From NCBI RefSeq assembly GCF_041080625.1, contig NZ_CP163518.1, forward strand, positions 372,001-436,000: a stretch of 64,000 nucleotides of DNA, written 5' to 3'. Below are positions 24,725 through 32,799 of the stretch, piece after piece. The translations under genes were made by a program, and so were the position numbers. The notes beneath the pieces are model-generated. The model ran no database searches. It saw only the letters and a list, made by a program, of their open reading frames with translations, and was not told the origin of the DNA. The first letter of the stretch is position 1, and each line of letters opens with the position of its first letter. Source of the stretch: Streptomyces sp. CG1. GTDB lineage: Bacteria > Actinomycetota > Actinomycetes > Streptomycetales > Streptomycetaceae.

Positions 24725-27427
24725 ATGACCGGCATCCAGGAAGCCCCGGTGTACGCACTGCTGAGCGATGGCACCACCGTGCAGATACGGCAGGCGGGCC
24801 CGGCGGACCGCGAAGAGGTGCTGCGGCTGTACCAGGAGATGTCGCCGGAGAACCTGCGGCTGCGGTTCTTCTCCGTCAGCCCGGCTTCCGCCCGGGAGGC
24901 GGCGGACCGGGTGGCCGCGGGCGCCCGGCCCGGCTATCGGGCCCTGGCCGCCGAGTACAAGGGACGCGAGTACGAGGGACATCTGGTGGGCCTGGCCGAA
25001 TACGAGGTGCTGCCGCCGGGCGGCACCGCGGACATCTCGGTGGCCGTCGCCGACGGATGGCATCACCGGGGTGTGGCCACGCTGCTGCTGGAACACCTGG
25101 CGGACGCGGCTCGTACGGCGGGCGTGACGGCGTTCAGCGCGGACGCCCTGTCCGAGAACCACGACGTGCTCAAGGTCTTCCATGACCTGGGACTGCGGGT
25201 CACCCGCCGCTTCGACGGACCCGAGGTGCACTGCACGGTCGAACTCACCGAGGACCACGTCTACTTGAACGCCGTCGAGGCCCGGGGACGGGTCGCCGAC
25301 GTCGTCAGCATGCAGCCGCTGCTGCGGCCGAGGGCCGTCGTGGTGATCGGTGCGGGCCGCAGGCCCGGTTCCGTGGGACGGGCGATACTCCGGAACATCA
25401 GCACCGGCGCATACACCGGGCCGGTCTTCGCCGTACACCCGGAAGCCGGGGCGATCGCCGGGGTGCGCGCCTACCGGTCCGTCGCCGACCTGCCGCGGGT
25501 GGCCGACCTGGCCGTGATCGCCGTACCGGCCGCAGCCGTTCCCGAGGTGGCCGAGCAGTGCGGCAAGGCAGGCGTGGGCGCTCTGCTCGTGGTGTCGGCG
25601 GGCCTGGACCGGCATCAGTCCGGTGCCCTCATGGACGCGTGCCGGCGCCACGGCATGCGTCTCGTCGGCCCGAACTGCCTCGGCCTGGCCAACACCGAGG
25701 ACCATGTCCGGCTTGACGCGACCTTCGCCGCGCACCATCCCGGGCCCGGCACCGCCGGTGTCGCCGTACAGTCCGGCGGTGTCGGCATCGCGCTGCTGGA
25801 CGGGCTCGCCCGGCTCGGCATCGGCGTGTCCAGTTTCGTCTCGCTCGGCGACAAGTACGACGTGAGCGGCAACGACATGCTCCAGTGGTGGGAGAGCGAC
25901 GGGCACACCGATCTGGCGCTGCTGCACCTGGAGTCGTTCGGCAACCCGCGCGCCTTCTCCCGTACCGCCCGCCGGGTGGCCCGCTCAATGCCGGTGCTCA
26001 CCGTCGACGCGGGCCGGTCCGAAGCCGGACGGCGGGGTGCGGCCTCCCACACCGCGGCGGCGGCCGTCCCGACCATGACCCGGCAGGTCCTGTTCGCCCA
26101 GGCCGGCATCACCGCGACACGGACCATCGGCGAACTCCTCGACACCGCCGCGCTGCTTCATGCGCAGCCCCTCCCCAGGGGCCCCAGGGTCGCCGTCGTC
26201 AGCAACGCGGCCGGAGTGGGCGTCCTGGCCGCCGACGCGTGCGCGGAAGCCGGACTGGACGTCCCGTCGCTGGGCGCGGACCTGGTGAGCGAACTTCTCG
26301 GCCTGTTGCCGGACGGCGCCACCGCCACCAACCCCGTGGATGTGACGGCGGTGGTCGGCGAGGAGCAACTGCGTTCATGCGTAGGCCTTCTGTCCCGGCA
26401 CGGGGCCGTGGACGCCGTCCTGGTCACGCTGGTCCCCACCGCCGTCGCCGCAGCCACCGGCGAGGACCTGGTGCACGCGCTGACGCAGACCCCGGGGCGG
26501 CTCCCCCGCCCCGTCCTCGCGGTGCTGCCGACTCAGGCTGCCCGTGTCGAGTTGCTGCCGACCGCCGTCGAGACCGCTGTCCCCGTGTACTCGGACGCGG
26601 AGGACGCCGCCCGTGCCCTGGCCCACGCCACTGCCCGCGCCCACTGGCTCTCGCGGCCGCCCAGCCGCGTACCGGAGTTGCCGGACGTGGAGACCGGTCG
26701 CGCGCGGGAGATCGTCGCCGCATACCTGGACAGCAACCCGGAAGGCGGCTGGCTCGATCCGCAGGCGACCGCGACGCTCCTCGGCTGCTACGCCATCCCG
26801 CAGCTCCCCTGGTCATGGGCGCGGGACGAGGACGAGGCCGTCACCGCGGCGGAGCGGCTCGCGGGACCCGACGGACGGGTCGTGATGAAGGCCTACTGGC
26901 CAGGGTTGCTGCACAAGAGCGAGCAGCACGCTCTGCACCTGGACCTGCAGAACGTCTCCCAGATCAGAGCCGCTCACCGGGATCTGGTCACCCGGTTCGG
27001 TGACCGGATGACCGGTGTGGTCGTCCAGCCGCTCGCCGAACGCGGCACCGAGCTGTTCGCCGGAGTCGTCCAGGACGACGTCTTCGGACCACTCGTGGTG
27101 TTCGGGCTCGGCGGTACGGCGACGGAGCTGCTCGCCGACCACGCGGCCCGGCTGGCCCCGCTGACCGAGCTCGACGCGCACGACCTGCTGACCTCGCCAC
27201 GCTGTTCCCCGCTGTTGTTCGGGTACGCCGGCAGCCCCGCCGCCGACCTCGGTGCCCTGGAACAGCTGCTCCACCGACTGTCCCGGATGGCCTCGGACCT
27301 GCCCCAGCTGGCGGACGCCGACCTCAACCCGGTGCTGGCCGGACCGCACGGGATCACGGCGCTCGATGCCCGCATCCGGCTCGTTCCACGCCGGCCGCGC
27401 GACCCGTACCTGCGCCGACTGCGCTGA
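24725..27427 (+). CDS. GNAT acetyltransferase fused to NDP-forming acyl-CoA synthetase (Pat-like)
   Basis: A 900-residue protein related to bacterial protein acetyltransferase Pat, which acetylates lysines using acetyl-CoA, here with GNAT first. Residues about 15-170 are GNAT (SPENLRLRFFSVSP, DISVAVADGWHHRGVATLLL). About 195-300 is a CoA-binding Rossmann domain (VVVIGAGRRPGSVGRAILRN). About 310-480 is a succinyl-CoA-ligase-like domain (LVGPNCLGLANTED, VAVQSGGVGIALLDGLARLG, AASHTAAAA). The last 200 residues are an ATP-grasp domain (VVMKAYWPGLLHKSE, VFGLGGTATELLADHAARLA). The frame is open upstream into the ATPase relic, but ATG 24725 after GGAGGGAGATCTCGCG is the true start. In mycobacteria Pat links energy state to metabolism, fitting this island. 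Confidence 0.9.
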   Translation: MTGIQEAPVYALLSDGTTVQIRQAGPADREEVLRLYQEMSPENLRLRFFSVSPASAREAADRVAAGARPGYRALAAEYKGREYEGHLVGLAEYEVLPPGGTADISVAVADGWHHRGVATLLLEHLADAARTAGVTAFSADALSENHDVLKVFHDLGLRVTRRFDGPEVHCTVELTEDHVYLNAVEARGRVADVVSMQPLLRPRAVVVIGAGRRPGSVGRAILRNISTGAYTGPVFAVHPEAGAIAGVRAYRSVADLPRVADLAVIAVPAAAVPEVAEQCGKAGVGALLVVSAGLDRHQSGALMDACRRHGMRLVGPNCLGLANTEDHVRLDATFAAHHPGPGTAGVAVQSGGVGIALLDGLARLGIGVSSFVSLGDKYDVSGNDMLQWWESDGHTDLALLHLESFGNPRAFSRTARRVARSMPVLTVDAGRSEAGRRGAASHTAAAAVPTMTRQVLFAQAGITATRTIGELLDTAALLHAQPLPRGPRVAVVSNAAGVGVLAADACAEAGLDVPSLGADLVSELLGLLPDGATATNPVDVTAVVGEEQLRSCVGLLSRHGAVDAVLVTLVPTAVAAATGEDLVHALTQTPGRLPRPVLAVLPTQAARVELLPTAVETAVPVYSDAEDAARALAHATARAHWLSRPPSRVPELPDVETGRAREIVAAYLDSNPEGGWLDPQATATLLGCYAIPQLPWSWARDEDEAVTAAERLAGPDGRVVMKAYWPGLLHKSEQHALHLDLQNVSQIRAAHRDLVTRFGDRMTGVVVQPLAERGTELFAGVVQDDVFGPLVVFGLGGTATELLADHAARLAPLTELDAHDLLTSPRCSPLLFGYAGSPAADLGALEQLLHRLSRMASDLPQLADADLNPVLAGPHGITALDARIRLVPRRPRDPYLRRLR

Positions 27428-27458
27428 CCGCAGCCCCCACCCCCGAAGGAGGTCCGCC

Positions 27459-28187
27459 ATGAAACCCACGAAGATCGGCGCCGCCATGACCGACGACGTC
27501 GTCACAGCCGACTACGGCACCGCGTTCAAGGACGTCGTCCGCCTCCTGCGCGAGCATCGCATCAGCGGGCTGCCGGTGATCGACGAGGACGACAAGGTCA
27601 TCGGTGTCGTCTCCGAGACCGATCTGATGCAGCACCAGGCACGCCCGCCGGAGCCGGGCGGCCGTACGGGCGCCTGGGTATACCGGCTGCGGCGCCGTGC
27701 GAGGCGGGACTCCGCCAGATCGCGGGCTCGTACGGCCGGTGGCCTGATGTCGGCGCCCGCCGTGACGGTGCCCGCGCAGGCGACTCTCCGCGAGGCCGCC
27801 CGGCTGATGACACTGCACGGCATCGAGCGGCTGCCCGTGGTCGACGAGGAGGACCGGCTCGTCGGCATCGTCACCCGGCGTGACCTGCTCCAGGTTTTTC
27901 TGCGCTCCGACCAGGAGATCCGGCAGGCGGTACGACGCGAGGTGCTGGTCGACGCGCTGTGGCTCGGCCCGCACACCGTCGAGGTCGAGGTGTACGACGG
28001 TGTGGTCACCCTCACCGGGCAGTTGGAGCGCCGCAGCGACGTCACCGTGGCGGTTGCCCTGACCCGGCGTCTGGACGGGGTCGTCGACGTGGTCGACCAC
28101 CTCACCTGCCGCTTCGACGACCGGCACCCACAACCCGCCGGACCGGCCACGCGCGGAGAGGCCGGCGACTGGTTGCGCAAGCTGTGA
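27459..28187 (+). CDS. CBS-CBS-BON domain protein
   Basis: A 242-residue protein. First CBS motif about residues 5-60 (AAMTDDVVTADYGTAFKDVV, GLPVIDEDDKVIGVVSETDL), a basic linker (RLRRRARRDSARSRARTAGG), second CBS motif about 85-145 (APAVTVPAQATLREAARLMT, RLPVVDEEDRLVGIVTRRDL) and a BON domain (EVEVYDGVVTLTGQLERRSD). CBS domains sense adenine nucleotides and BON domains bind membranes or lipids. AAGGAGG lies 6 bases before the ATG. It follows the GNAT/acyl-CoA synthetase gene by 31 bases and is probably in its operon. Confidence 0.9.
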   Translation: MKPTKIGAAMTDDVVTADYGTAFKDVVRLLREHRISGLPVIDEDDKVIGVVSETDLMQHQARPPEPGGRTGAWVYRLRRRARRDSARSRARTAGGLMSAPAVTVPAQATLREAARLMTLHGIERLPVVDEEDRLVGIVTRRDLLQVFLRSDQEIRQAVRREVLVDALWLGPHTVEVEVYDGVVTLTGQLERRSDVTVAVALTRRLDGVVDVVDHLTCRFDDRHPQPAGPATRGEAGDWLRKL

Positions 28188-28210
28188 ACCTCATCGACAA
28201 GCCGTGATCC

Positions 28211-28807
28211 TCATCGGCCCGTTACGTCGAGCTCGGCATACATGCCGGCCGCGTAGTGACCGGGGAGGTTGCAGAGCAGTTCGTAGCGGCCGGGGTGCAG
28301 CGTGAGTGTGGCCCAGCCCGTCGCGCCCGCGGTGATGCCGTGGCCGCTGCCCGCGTGGCAGCTGCGGGAGGCCTCACCCACGCTGCCCGTCTCGCTGATC
28401 CGTCCGTCAGGGCCGACGAGCCGCTCCCCCACGAACTGGCCCGTCGGTAGCGGGAGCACGAGGACCTCGTGGGTGAGGGCACCGACGTTCCTCACCCGCA
28501 GTGAGATCGTCCCGGCCGGGACCGTCGCCGGGTGAGCGGTCAGGCGCATCATGCCCGTGGGATACCAGGGGTACCGGCCATGAGCGAAGCCCATCATGCC
28601 CGGGCCCATGTCGTCCGCGGTCACATCCACGGTACGGCCGGGGAGAGCGGGCACCGCGTACCGTGCGGCCGGGGTCGGCCATCCCGGCGGCGCTGAGCCG
28701 CGGTAAGTGACAGTGGTGGCGAGCAAGGCGGTCGTCGCGATGCCCAGCACCACGGCTGCGGCAGCCACGGCGACGACCAGCCACAGTGTGCGGCGGCGCG
28801 TGGTCAC
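28211..28807 (-). CDS. Membrane-anchored cupredoxin
   Basis: A 198-residue copper-protein homologue. An N-terminal anchor (LWLVVAVAAAAVVLGIATTA) is followed by a region with MGPGMMGFAHGRYPWYPTGM and a cupredoxin domain ending CNLPGHYAAGMYAELDV. The Cys-x4-His-x4-Met spacing and the upstream His in ALTHEVLVLPL make a type-1 copper site. Likely an extracytoplasmic electron carrier or copper-binding protein. GTG 28807 overlaps the stop of the SHOCT gene (GTGA), so the two are coupled. The frame is open far upstream but that is read-through of other genes. It converges with the CBS-BON gene over 23 bases. Confidence 0.8.
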   Translation of the reverse strand: MTTRRRTLWLVVAVAAAAVVLGIATTALLATTVTYRGSAPPGWPTPAARYAVPALPGRTVDVTADDMGPGMMGFAHGRYPWYPTGMMRLTAHPATVPAGTISLRVRNVGALTHEVLVLPLPTGQFVGERLVGPDGRISETGSVGEASRSCHAGSGHGITAGATGWATLTLHPGRYELLCNLPGHYAAGMYAELDVTGR

Positions 28808-29064
28808 CGGTGCTCCCGCAACGTCGCGAGGCGGCGTTGGTACTCGTCCTCGTCGATCTCTCCACGGGCGAATCGCTCTGCGAGCAGATCCTCCGCGCGC
28901 CTGCTCGCTCCTCCGCTCTCGCCGGGCGGGAGCCGGCCTGGCTGATGACTGCGGGCGCCACTGAAGTAGTGGACGAGGGCGACGCCCCCGGCGATGAGCA
29001 GCCCCCAGAAAAGAATCATGATCACGGTCAAGACGAACCATCCGCCTCCGCCGCCGTACCACAT
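28804..29064 (-). CDS. Single-helix SHOCT-domain membrane protein
   Basis: An 86-residue protein: glycine-rich start MWYGGGGGWF, a transmembrane helix (VLTVIMILFWGLLIAGGVAL), then a linker and a SHOCT motif (RRAEDLLAERFARGEIDEDE, YQRRLATLREHR) found at the ends of many small actinobacterial membrane proteins. Start at ATG 29064; an in-frame GTG 15 residues upstream is possible. Stop overlaps the cupredoxin start by 4 bases. Function unknown; pairing with a cupredoxin suggests a small membrane electron-transfer or copper unit. Confidence 0.75.
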   Translation of the reverse strand: MWYGGGGGWFVLTVIMILFWGLLIAGGVALVHYFSGARSHQPGRLPPGESGGASRRAEDLLAERFARGEIDEDEYQRRLATLREHR

Positions 29065-29136
29065 CACCTCGATCACCTTCTTCGGCCTGTCGATCACCGA
29101 CAGACCCAGGATCGTTCGGTGCGGAACCGGTGGGGA

Positions 29137-29151
29137 GGGCCGTATGGGTCC
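29137..29151. promoter_or_regulatory. Variant GGGCCG box upstream of SHOCT-cupredoxin pair
   Basis: GGGCCGTATGGGTCC, related to the palindromic box set but one base longer and imperfect, about 70 bases upstream of the SHOCT gene. Weak candidate; it also lies at the edge of the MBL relic. Confidence 0.25.
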
Positions 29152-29155
29152 GTAC

Positions 29156-29467
29156 CGGTGGCGGAACGGCCCTCGAGCACATGCTCCCTGGAGCGCGGTA
29201 CCACGGCCGTCCAGCCCGGTTGCCGGTCGACGCGGTCGCGCAGCGCGGCGGCCTCGTCGGGTTCCCCGTGCACGAGGTACGTCGTGTGCGGGGCCGGTGC
29301 CCCGCGGAGCCACTCGATGATCTGGCCGGCGTCGGCGTGTGCCGAGAAGTGCGGTACGGCAGGAACTTGCTGCCGGTGACCGTACCCACACCGCCGAGGC
29401 GCGTGAGCAGCGTCGGCCGTGAGCGGACGGGCGGCTGGGCTGCGGGGCCGGTGGCCGCGGTGGTCAT
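29156..29467 (-). pseudogene. Internally deleted MBL-fold/beta-CASP hydrolase gene
   Basis: ATG 29467 starts the N-terminus of a metallo-beta-lactamase fold RNase-like hydrolase (TLLTRLGGVGTVTGSKFL) and the sequence then jumps, in another frame, to the family's last 60 residues (FSAHADAGQIIEWLRGAPAP, TTYLVHGEPDEAAALRDRV, TAVVPRSREHVL). The metal-binding HxHxDH region and the beta-CASP core are deleted, roughly a thousand bases in intact relatives. The remaining frame cannot make a working enzyme. Confidence 0.75.
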
Positions 29468-29643
29468 GGCGTTGACTCCACGTGTGGGCCGCGGCACGGA
29501 GGCCGAACGGCACTGGTGCACCGTCGGTGGCCGTGATGTGCTGGTAGTGGCGGGAAGGACCCGTGGGAGACGCGGAGAAGCGGCCCGCAGCCGTGCACCG
29601 CGCAATCCGGATCCGCGAGAAGTGGATGGCCCTTCCCGTCGAG

Positions 29644-30159
29644 CTATGCCGTGGCCGGGTCCGTGGCTCCGCGTGCCGCAGCGGTCCGGTGCCGGACGAT
29701 CTCGTCCTCGACACGCGCGACCAGCACGTCCACCGCTGCACCGACGGCCGGGGACAGGCCCGGTCCGAGCGAGGTGTCGGCCGTCTCGATGGCGTACACC
29801 ACGAGGCGGGCGGGCTGCCGGTTCAGCTCGTGCGCCACCTCGAGGGCCTCGCGGAGTCCACGAGGGAGGAACGCCCCTGACCTCACCGGTCGACGGGCGT
29901 CCCAGTCCAGACGGTGGATGCGGCCGGGGTGACTCGGTTGCGGGTGCACCGCGTCCAGCACCACGGTCAGTTCGCTGCCGTCCCACAACCGGATCAGCCG
30001 CCCCGGATCGAGATCGCACTCCGCAAGGACGGTGCCCGGCGGGAAAGGTCTCTTCAGCGCCCACGCGCGCAGGCGGGACAGGACCGCCCGGCCGACACCC
30101 GCGTCGTGCCGGGACGAGTCGCCGACCGCGATGACCGCGATGCGGGTGGAGACGCTCAT
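29644..30159 (-). CDS. Hydrogenase maturation protease family protein
   Basis: A 171-residue homologue of HycI/HybD endopeptidases, which remove the C-terminal tail of [NiFe] hydrogenase large subunits after Ni insertion. Seen: IAVIAVGDSSRHDAGVGRAV at the N-terminus (family GxGNxxxxDDGxG, here with Asp for Asn and Asp-Ala for Asp-Asp), then VVLDAVHPQ and ETADTSLGPGLSPAVGAAVD. The altered motif suggests a divergent branch. No [NiFe] large subunit with nickel cysteines is seen in this window. It is divergent from the CRP-like gene at 30296, with a palindromic box at 30219 between them. Confidence 0.75.
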   Translation of the reverse strand: MSVSTRIAVIAVGDSSRHDAGVGRAVLSRLRAWALKRPFPPGTVLAECDLDPGRLIRLWDGSELTVVLDAVHPQPSHPGRIHRLDWDARRPVRSGAFLPRGLREALEVAHELNRQPARLVVYAIETADTSLGPGLSPAVGAAVDVLVARVEDEIVRHRTAAARGATDPATA

Positions 30160-30218
30160 GGTGTCACTCCCTCCAGGCGGGTGCCTCCAGACTGCGGGTC
30201 GGCGACACCGGCTCACAT

Positions 30219-30232
30219 GGGCCGAAGGGCCC
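30219..30232. promoter_or_regulatory. GGGCC-N4-GGCCC palindrome between protease and CRP-like genes
   Basis: GGGCCGAAGGGCCC in the 136-base divergent region, 60 bases from the protease start and 64 from the CRP-like start, so it could serve either. Candidate OsdR/DosR-type box. Confidence 0.5.
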
Positions 30233-30295
30233 TGGCGGGATCCGGGCGGCCCGTGGCGGTGGGGCCCGGACACGCTCACGCTGGAGGCAGGACCC

Positions 30296-30772
30296 ATGAA
30301 GGGAGCCGGTGCGATGACTTCCGCCACCACCATGACCACGGCCTTGTCGGCCGAGTACCGCGACCGTCTGATGCACCTCGCCCGCGAGGTCTCCTTCGAT
30401 GCCGGCACCCGCCTGTTCGAGGAGGGCCGACGCGCCGACCACTTCTGGATCATCCGCACCGGCACCATCGCCCTCGACCTGCATGTGCCCGGCCGCCGTC
30501 CCGCTGTCATCGAGTCGCTCGGACACGGCGAACTGATCGGCTGGTCCTGGCACTTCCCGCCGTACCTCTGGCACCTGGGTGCCGAGGCCATGAGCCCGGT
30601 GCGGGCGTGGGAGTTCGATGCCGAGTCCGTCCGGGTACTGTGCGCCGAGGACCCCGGGTTCGGCCGGGCGGTCGCGGTCTGGGTCGGACAGGTGGTCGCA
30701 CAGCGGCTGCACGCCTCCCGGATCCGGCTGCTCGACCTCTACGCCCCCTACGGCAGCGGCGGCCTGACATGA
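30296..30772 (+). CDS. Cyclic-nucleotide-binding-domain protein (CRP/FNR-like sensor, no HTH)
   Basis: A 158-residue protein with one cNMP-binding beta-barrel (VSFDAGTRLFEEGRRADHFW, IIRTGTIALDLHVPGRRP, ESLGHGELIGWSWHFPPYLW) and a short C-terminal helix. There is no DNA-binding helix-turn-helix, so it is a ligand-binding module rather than a complete CRP regulator. ATG 30296 has GGAGG 8 bases upstream; ATG 30314 is an alternative. Its TGA overlaps an ATG (30769) of the next frame, so it is coupled to the CBS-BON gene. Confidence 0.8.
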   Translation: MKGAGAMTSATTMTTALSAEYRDRLMHLAREVSFDAGTRLFEEGRRADHFWIIRTGTIALDLHVPGRRPAVIESLGHGELIGWSWHFPPYLWHLGAEAMSPVRAWEFDAESVRVLCAEDPGFGRAVAVWVGQVVAQRLHASRIRLLDLYAPYGSGGLT

Positions 30773-30816
30773 CCGCCCGGCCTCGTGAGGAGGACAGGTC
30801 TCGTGAGGAGGACAGC

Positions 30817-31467
30817 ATGAACGGCGGCTCGCACCGGGTGAGTGACGTGATGACACATGCCGTCGTCGCGGTGGGCCGCAAGGCTCTGTTCAAGGACATC
30901 GTCGAGCGCATGGAGCAGTGGGAGGTCAGCGCCCTGCCCGTCCTCGAAGGCGACGGCAGGGTGGTCGGAGTGGTCTCCGAGGCCGATCTGCTGCCCAAGG
31001 AGGAGTTCCGGGACAGTGACCCGGACCGGTTCACCCAGATGCGCCGGCTGACCGACCTGGCCAAGGCCGGGGCCGCGACCGCCGAGGAGCTGATGAGCAC
31101 GCCGGCCGTCACCGTCCATGCCGACGCCACGCTCGCGGAGGCCGCGCGCATCATGGCGCTGCGGCACGTCAAACGGCTGCCCGTCGTGAACGCCGAGAGT
31201 GTCCTCGAAGGCGTCGTCAGCCGGGGTGATCTGCTCAAGGTGTTCCTGCGCCCGGACAACGACCTCGCCGACGAGATCCGGCGCGAGGTCGTCGACCGCC
31301 TCTTCCCGGCTCCGGTCGAGCCGGTGCACGTCATGGTCACCGAGGGCGTGGCGACACTGACCGGACGGGTTCCGGACGCCACCCGCATCCCGCTCGCCGT
31401 CCGCCTCGTGCGCGGCGTCGAAGGCGTGGTGGGCGTGGACTGCCGGCTCACCGCGGCCGACGAGTAG
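30817..31467 (+). CDS. CBS-CBS-BON domain protein
   Basis: A 216-residue protein: CBS motif one (VSDVMTHAVVAVGRKALFKD, SALPVLEGDGRVVGVVSEAD), CBS motif two (STPAVTVHADATLAEAARIM, RLPVVNAESVLEGVVSRGDL) and a BON domain (VHVMVTEGVATLTGRVPDAT). Close to the paralogue at 32800-33501 (shared VSEADLLPKEE and LLKVFLR). I chose ATG 30817 after GAGGAGGACAGC; ATG 30769 overlaps the CRP-like stop (ATGA) and is also in frame. Two near-identical ribosome-site copies (CTCGTGAGGAGGACAG) lie at 30782 and 30800, so both starts may be used. Confidence 0.88.
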   Translation: MNGGSHRVSDVMTHAVVAVGRKALFKDIVERMEQWEVSALPVLEGDGRVVGVVSEADLLPKEEFRDSDPDRFTQMRRLTDLAKAGAATAEELMSTPAVTVHADATLAEAARIMALRHVKRLPVVNAESVLEGVVSRGDLLKVFLRPDNDLADEIRREVVDRLFPAPVEPVHVMVTEGVATLTGRVPDATRIPLAVRLVRGVEGVVGVDCRLTAADE

Positions 31468-31471
31468 TCGC

Positions 31472-31494
31472 GCCTGACCAGTGCCGCGTCAGGC
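31472..31494 (+). terminator. Weak hairpin after the CBS-BON gene
   Basis: Arms GCCTGAC and GTCAGGC around a 9-base loop, just after the stop at 31467. Short stem, no T-run. Confidence 0.35.
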
Positions 31495-31617
31495 AACGTT
31501 CGCCCCGTCGACGGCATTGTGTGGGAACCATTCGTACGGCGCACTACTGACCGGCCGTGCCCGGCGTTGTTGTGGTCGAGGAACACCTCAACGCCAAGCA
31601 CTGGATAGGAAATCACG

Positions 31618-32025
31618 ATGAACCGCGCGTACCGTCTTGCCGCTGCAAGCACTCTCGGCGTCATTCTCCTGGCGGGGGGTGCCACCGCCGCAGTCGGAGC
31701 CCCCCTGGCCACCACGCAGACGGCCGGTGCCGTAACGCAAAAGGCGACACTGACCGCCAAGGCCAGCGTAAGCAGCGTCCAGGAAAGGGAGGCGTTCAGG
31801 ATCACTGGCACGTCGACCGGCCTCAAGCCAGCCACCAAGGTGACGCTCCAGAACAAGCAGGGCGCCAAGTGGGTCAGCTTGCCCAGCGCTACCACCGTCG
31901 CCCAGGACGGCTCATACGCAACGTCATACGCAATGCGCGACAAGCTGGGCTTCAAGGGCAAGAAGCAATTCCGCGTGGTCGGCGGTGGTGCGGTGTCCCC
32001 CGTGTTCACGGTCAACGTCCGCTGA
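31618..32025 (+). CDS. Secreted Ig-like small protein
   Basis: A 135-residue exported protein: signal peptide (RLAAASTLGVILLAGGATAA), then a single beta-rich domain (ATLTAKASVSSVQEREAFRI, GLKPATKVTLQNKQGAKWVS, KGKKQFRVVGGG) with regularly alternating residues, as in Ig-like repeat modules. Function unknown. The ATG stands about 150 bases after the CBS-BON gene, with GGATAGGAAATCACG upstream. A strong hairpin follows. Confidence 0.7.
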   Translation: MNRAYRLAAASTLGVILLAGGATAAVGAPLATTQTAGAVTQKATLTAKASVSSVQEREAFRITGTSTGLKPATKVTLQNKQGAKWVSLPSATTVAQDGSYATSYAMRDKLGFKGKKQFRVVGGGAVSPVFTVNVR

Positions 32026-32046
32026 CCTCTCCACCCACGATGTCTG

Positions 32047-32084
32047 GGTTTCGCCACACGGGCTGCGCGCCATGTGGCGAAACC
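32047..32084. terminator. Bidirectional hairpin between convergent genes
   Basis: Perfect 12-bp arms GGTTTCGCCACA and TGTGGCGAAACC around a 14-base loop, between the secreted protein gene and the convergent Rv1733c-like gene. Confidence 0.65.
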
Positions 32085-32161
32085 TCCACGGCAGTCGAGG
32101 ACAATTGCCCGCTGCCAGCGGCGCGTTGGCAGGCTGCCCGCTGTGCGGGCGCGTTCGGGGT

Positions 32162-32764
32162 TCAGCCCTTGCCCCCGCTCAGGTTCCCCCACCGAGGACC
32201 GACCCGCTTCCATTCCTCGTCCCACTCGGCCACGCGCCGCCGGATGAGCCGGGTGCGCACCGCCCATCCGGCGGCCCAGACCGCGCCGCCGGCCAAGGGG
32301 GCGACAAGGACTCCGGCCGCGGCGGCCTGAAGCGTTGCCGCCGCACCCGTGGCCGGAGCGGACACGACGTGCCCCGCACGGTCCGTCCACACGGTGATCC
32401 GGGTGCCGGCCGGAACACCGGGGAACACCTGCGCCCGGTCGGTGTGCACCGTTCCGTCCGCAGCTGTCCAGCGCACGGGTGCCCATACCCGGCCGTCGTC
32501 GTATCCGCTCCCGGCGGGCGGCGTCCTCACCGCGTCGTCGGTGAGAGCGGCGGACACAGGGTGGACCTGGGCCTGCCGCGCGGCGAACGCCGAGTCTGTC
32601 ATCCGGGCCGCCGCCGCGCCCGCGAGGGCACCGCCGGTAAGGACGCAGATCCAGGTGGCGAGGACGATCCAGGCCTCGACGACATCGCTGTGCCGCCGCA
32701 GCGGGTTGCGCCGCCAGCGCCACAGCCGGATCGGCCGCACGCGCGTGGGAGGTGTCCGGGTCAT
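32162..32764 (-). CDS. Rv1733c-like two-helix membrane protein
   Basis: A 200-residue membrane protein of the family named after M. tuberculosis Rv1733c, a DosR-regulon antigen. A basic start (RPIRLWRWRRNPLRRHSDVV) precedes helix one (AWIVLATWICVLTGGALAG), an extracytoplasmic part (YDDGRVWAPVRWTAADGTVH, VPAGTRITVWTDRAGHVV) and helix two (LVAPLAGGAVWAAGWAV). ATG 32764 has GAGAGGAGG 8 bases upstream. It lies 35 bases after the CBS-BON gene on the same strand. Molecular function unknown. Confidence 0.8.
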   Translation of the reverse strand: MTRTPPTRVRPIRLWRWRRNPLRRHSDVVEAWIVLATWICVLTGGALAGAAAARMTDSAFAARQAQVHPVSAALTDDAVRTPPAGSGYDDGRVWAPVRWTAADGTVHTDRAQVFPGVPAGTRITVWTDRAGHVVSAPATGAAATLQAAAAGVLVAPLAGGAVWAAGWAVRTRLIRRRVAEWDEEWKRVGPRWGNLSGGKG

Positions 32765-32799
32765 GGCCGCCGCCTCCTCTCGCGGGCTGCGGGCCGCCG

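Noticed and set aside
23585..27427. Apparent 1280-residue hemerythrin-GNAT-acyl-CoA synthetase fusion protein
   Set aside because: The front part is a decayed P-type ATPase whose true end lies in another frame at 24616; the real gene starts at ATG 24725.
28211..30064. Apparent 617-residue minus-strand protein
   Set aside because: Only the last 198 residues (cupredoxin) are real; the rest reads through the SHOCT gene and MBL relic in the wrong frame.
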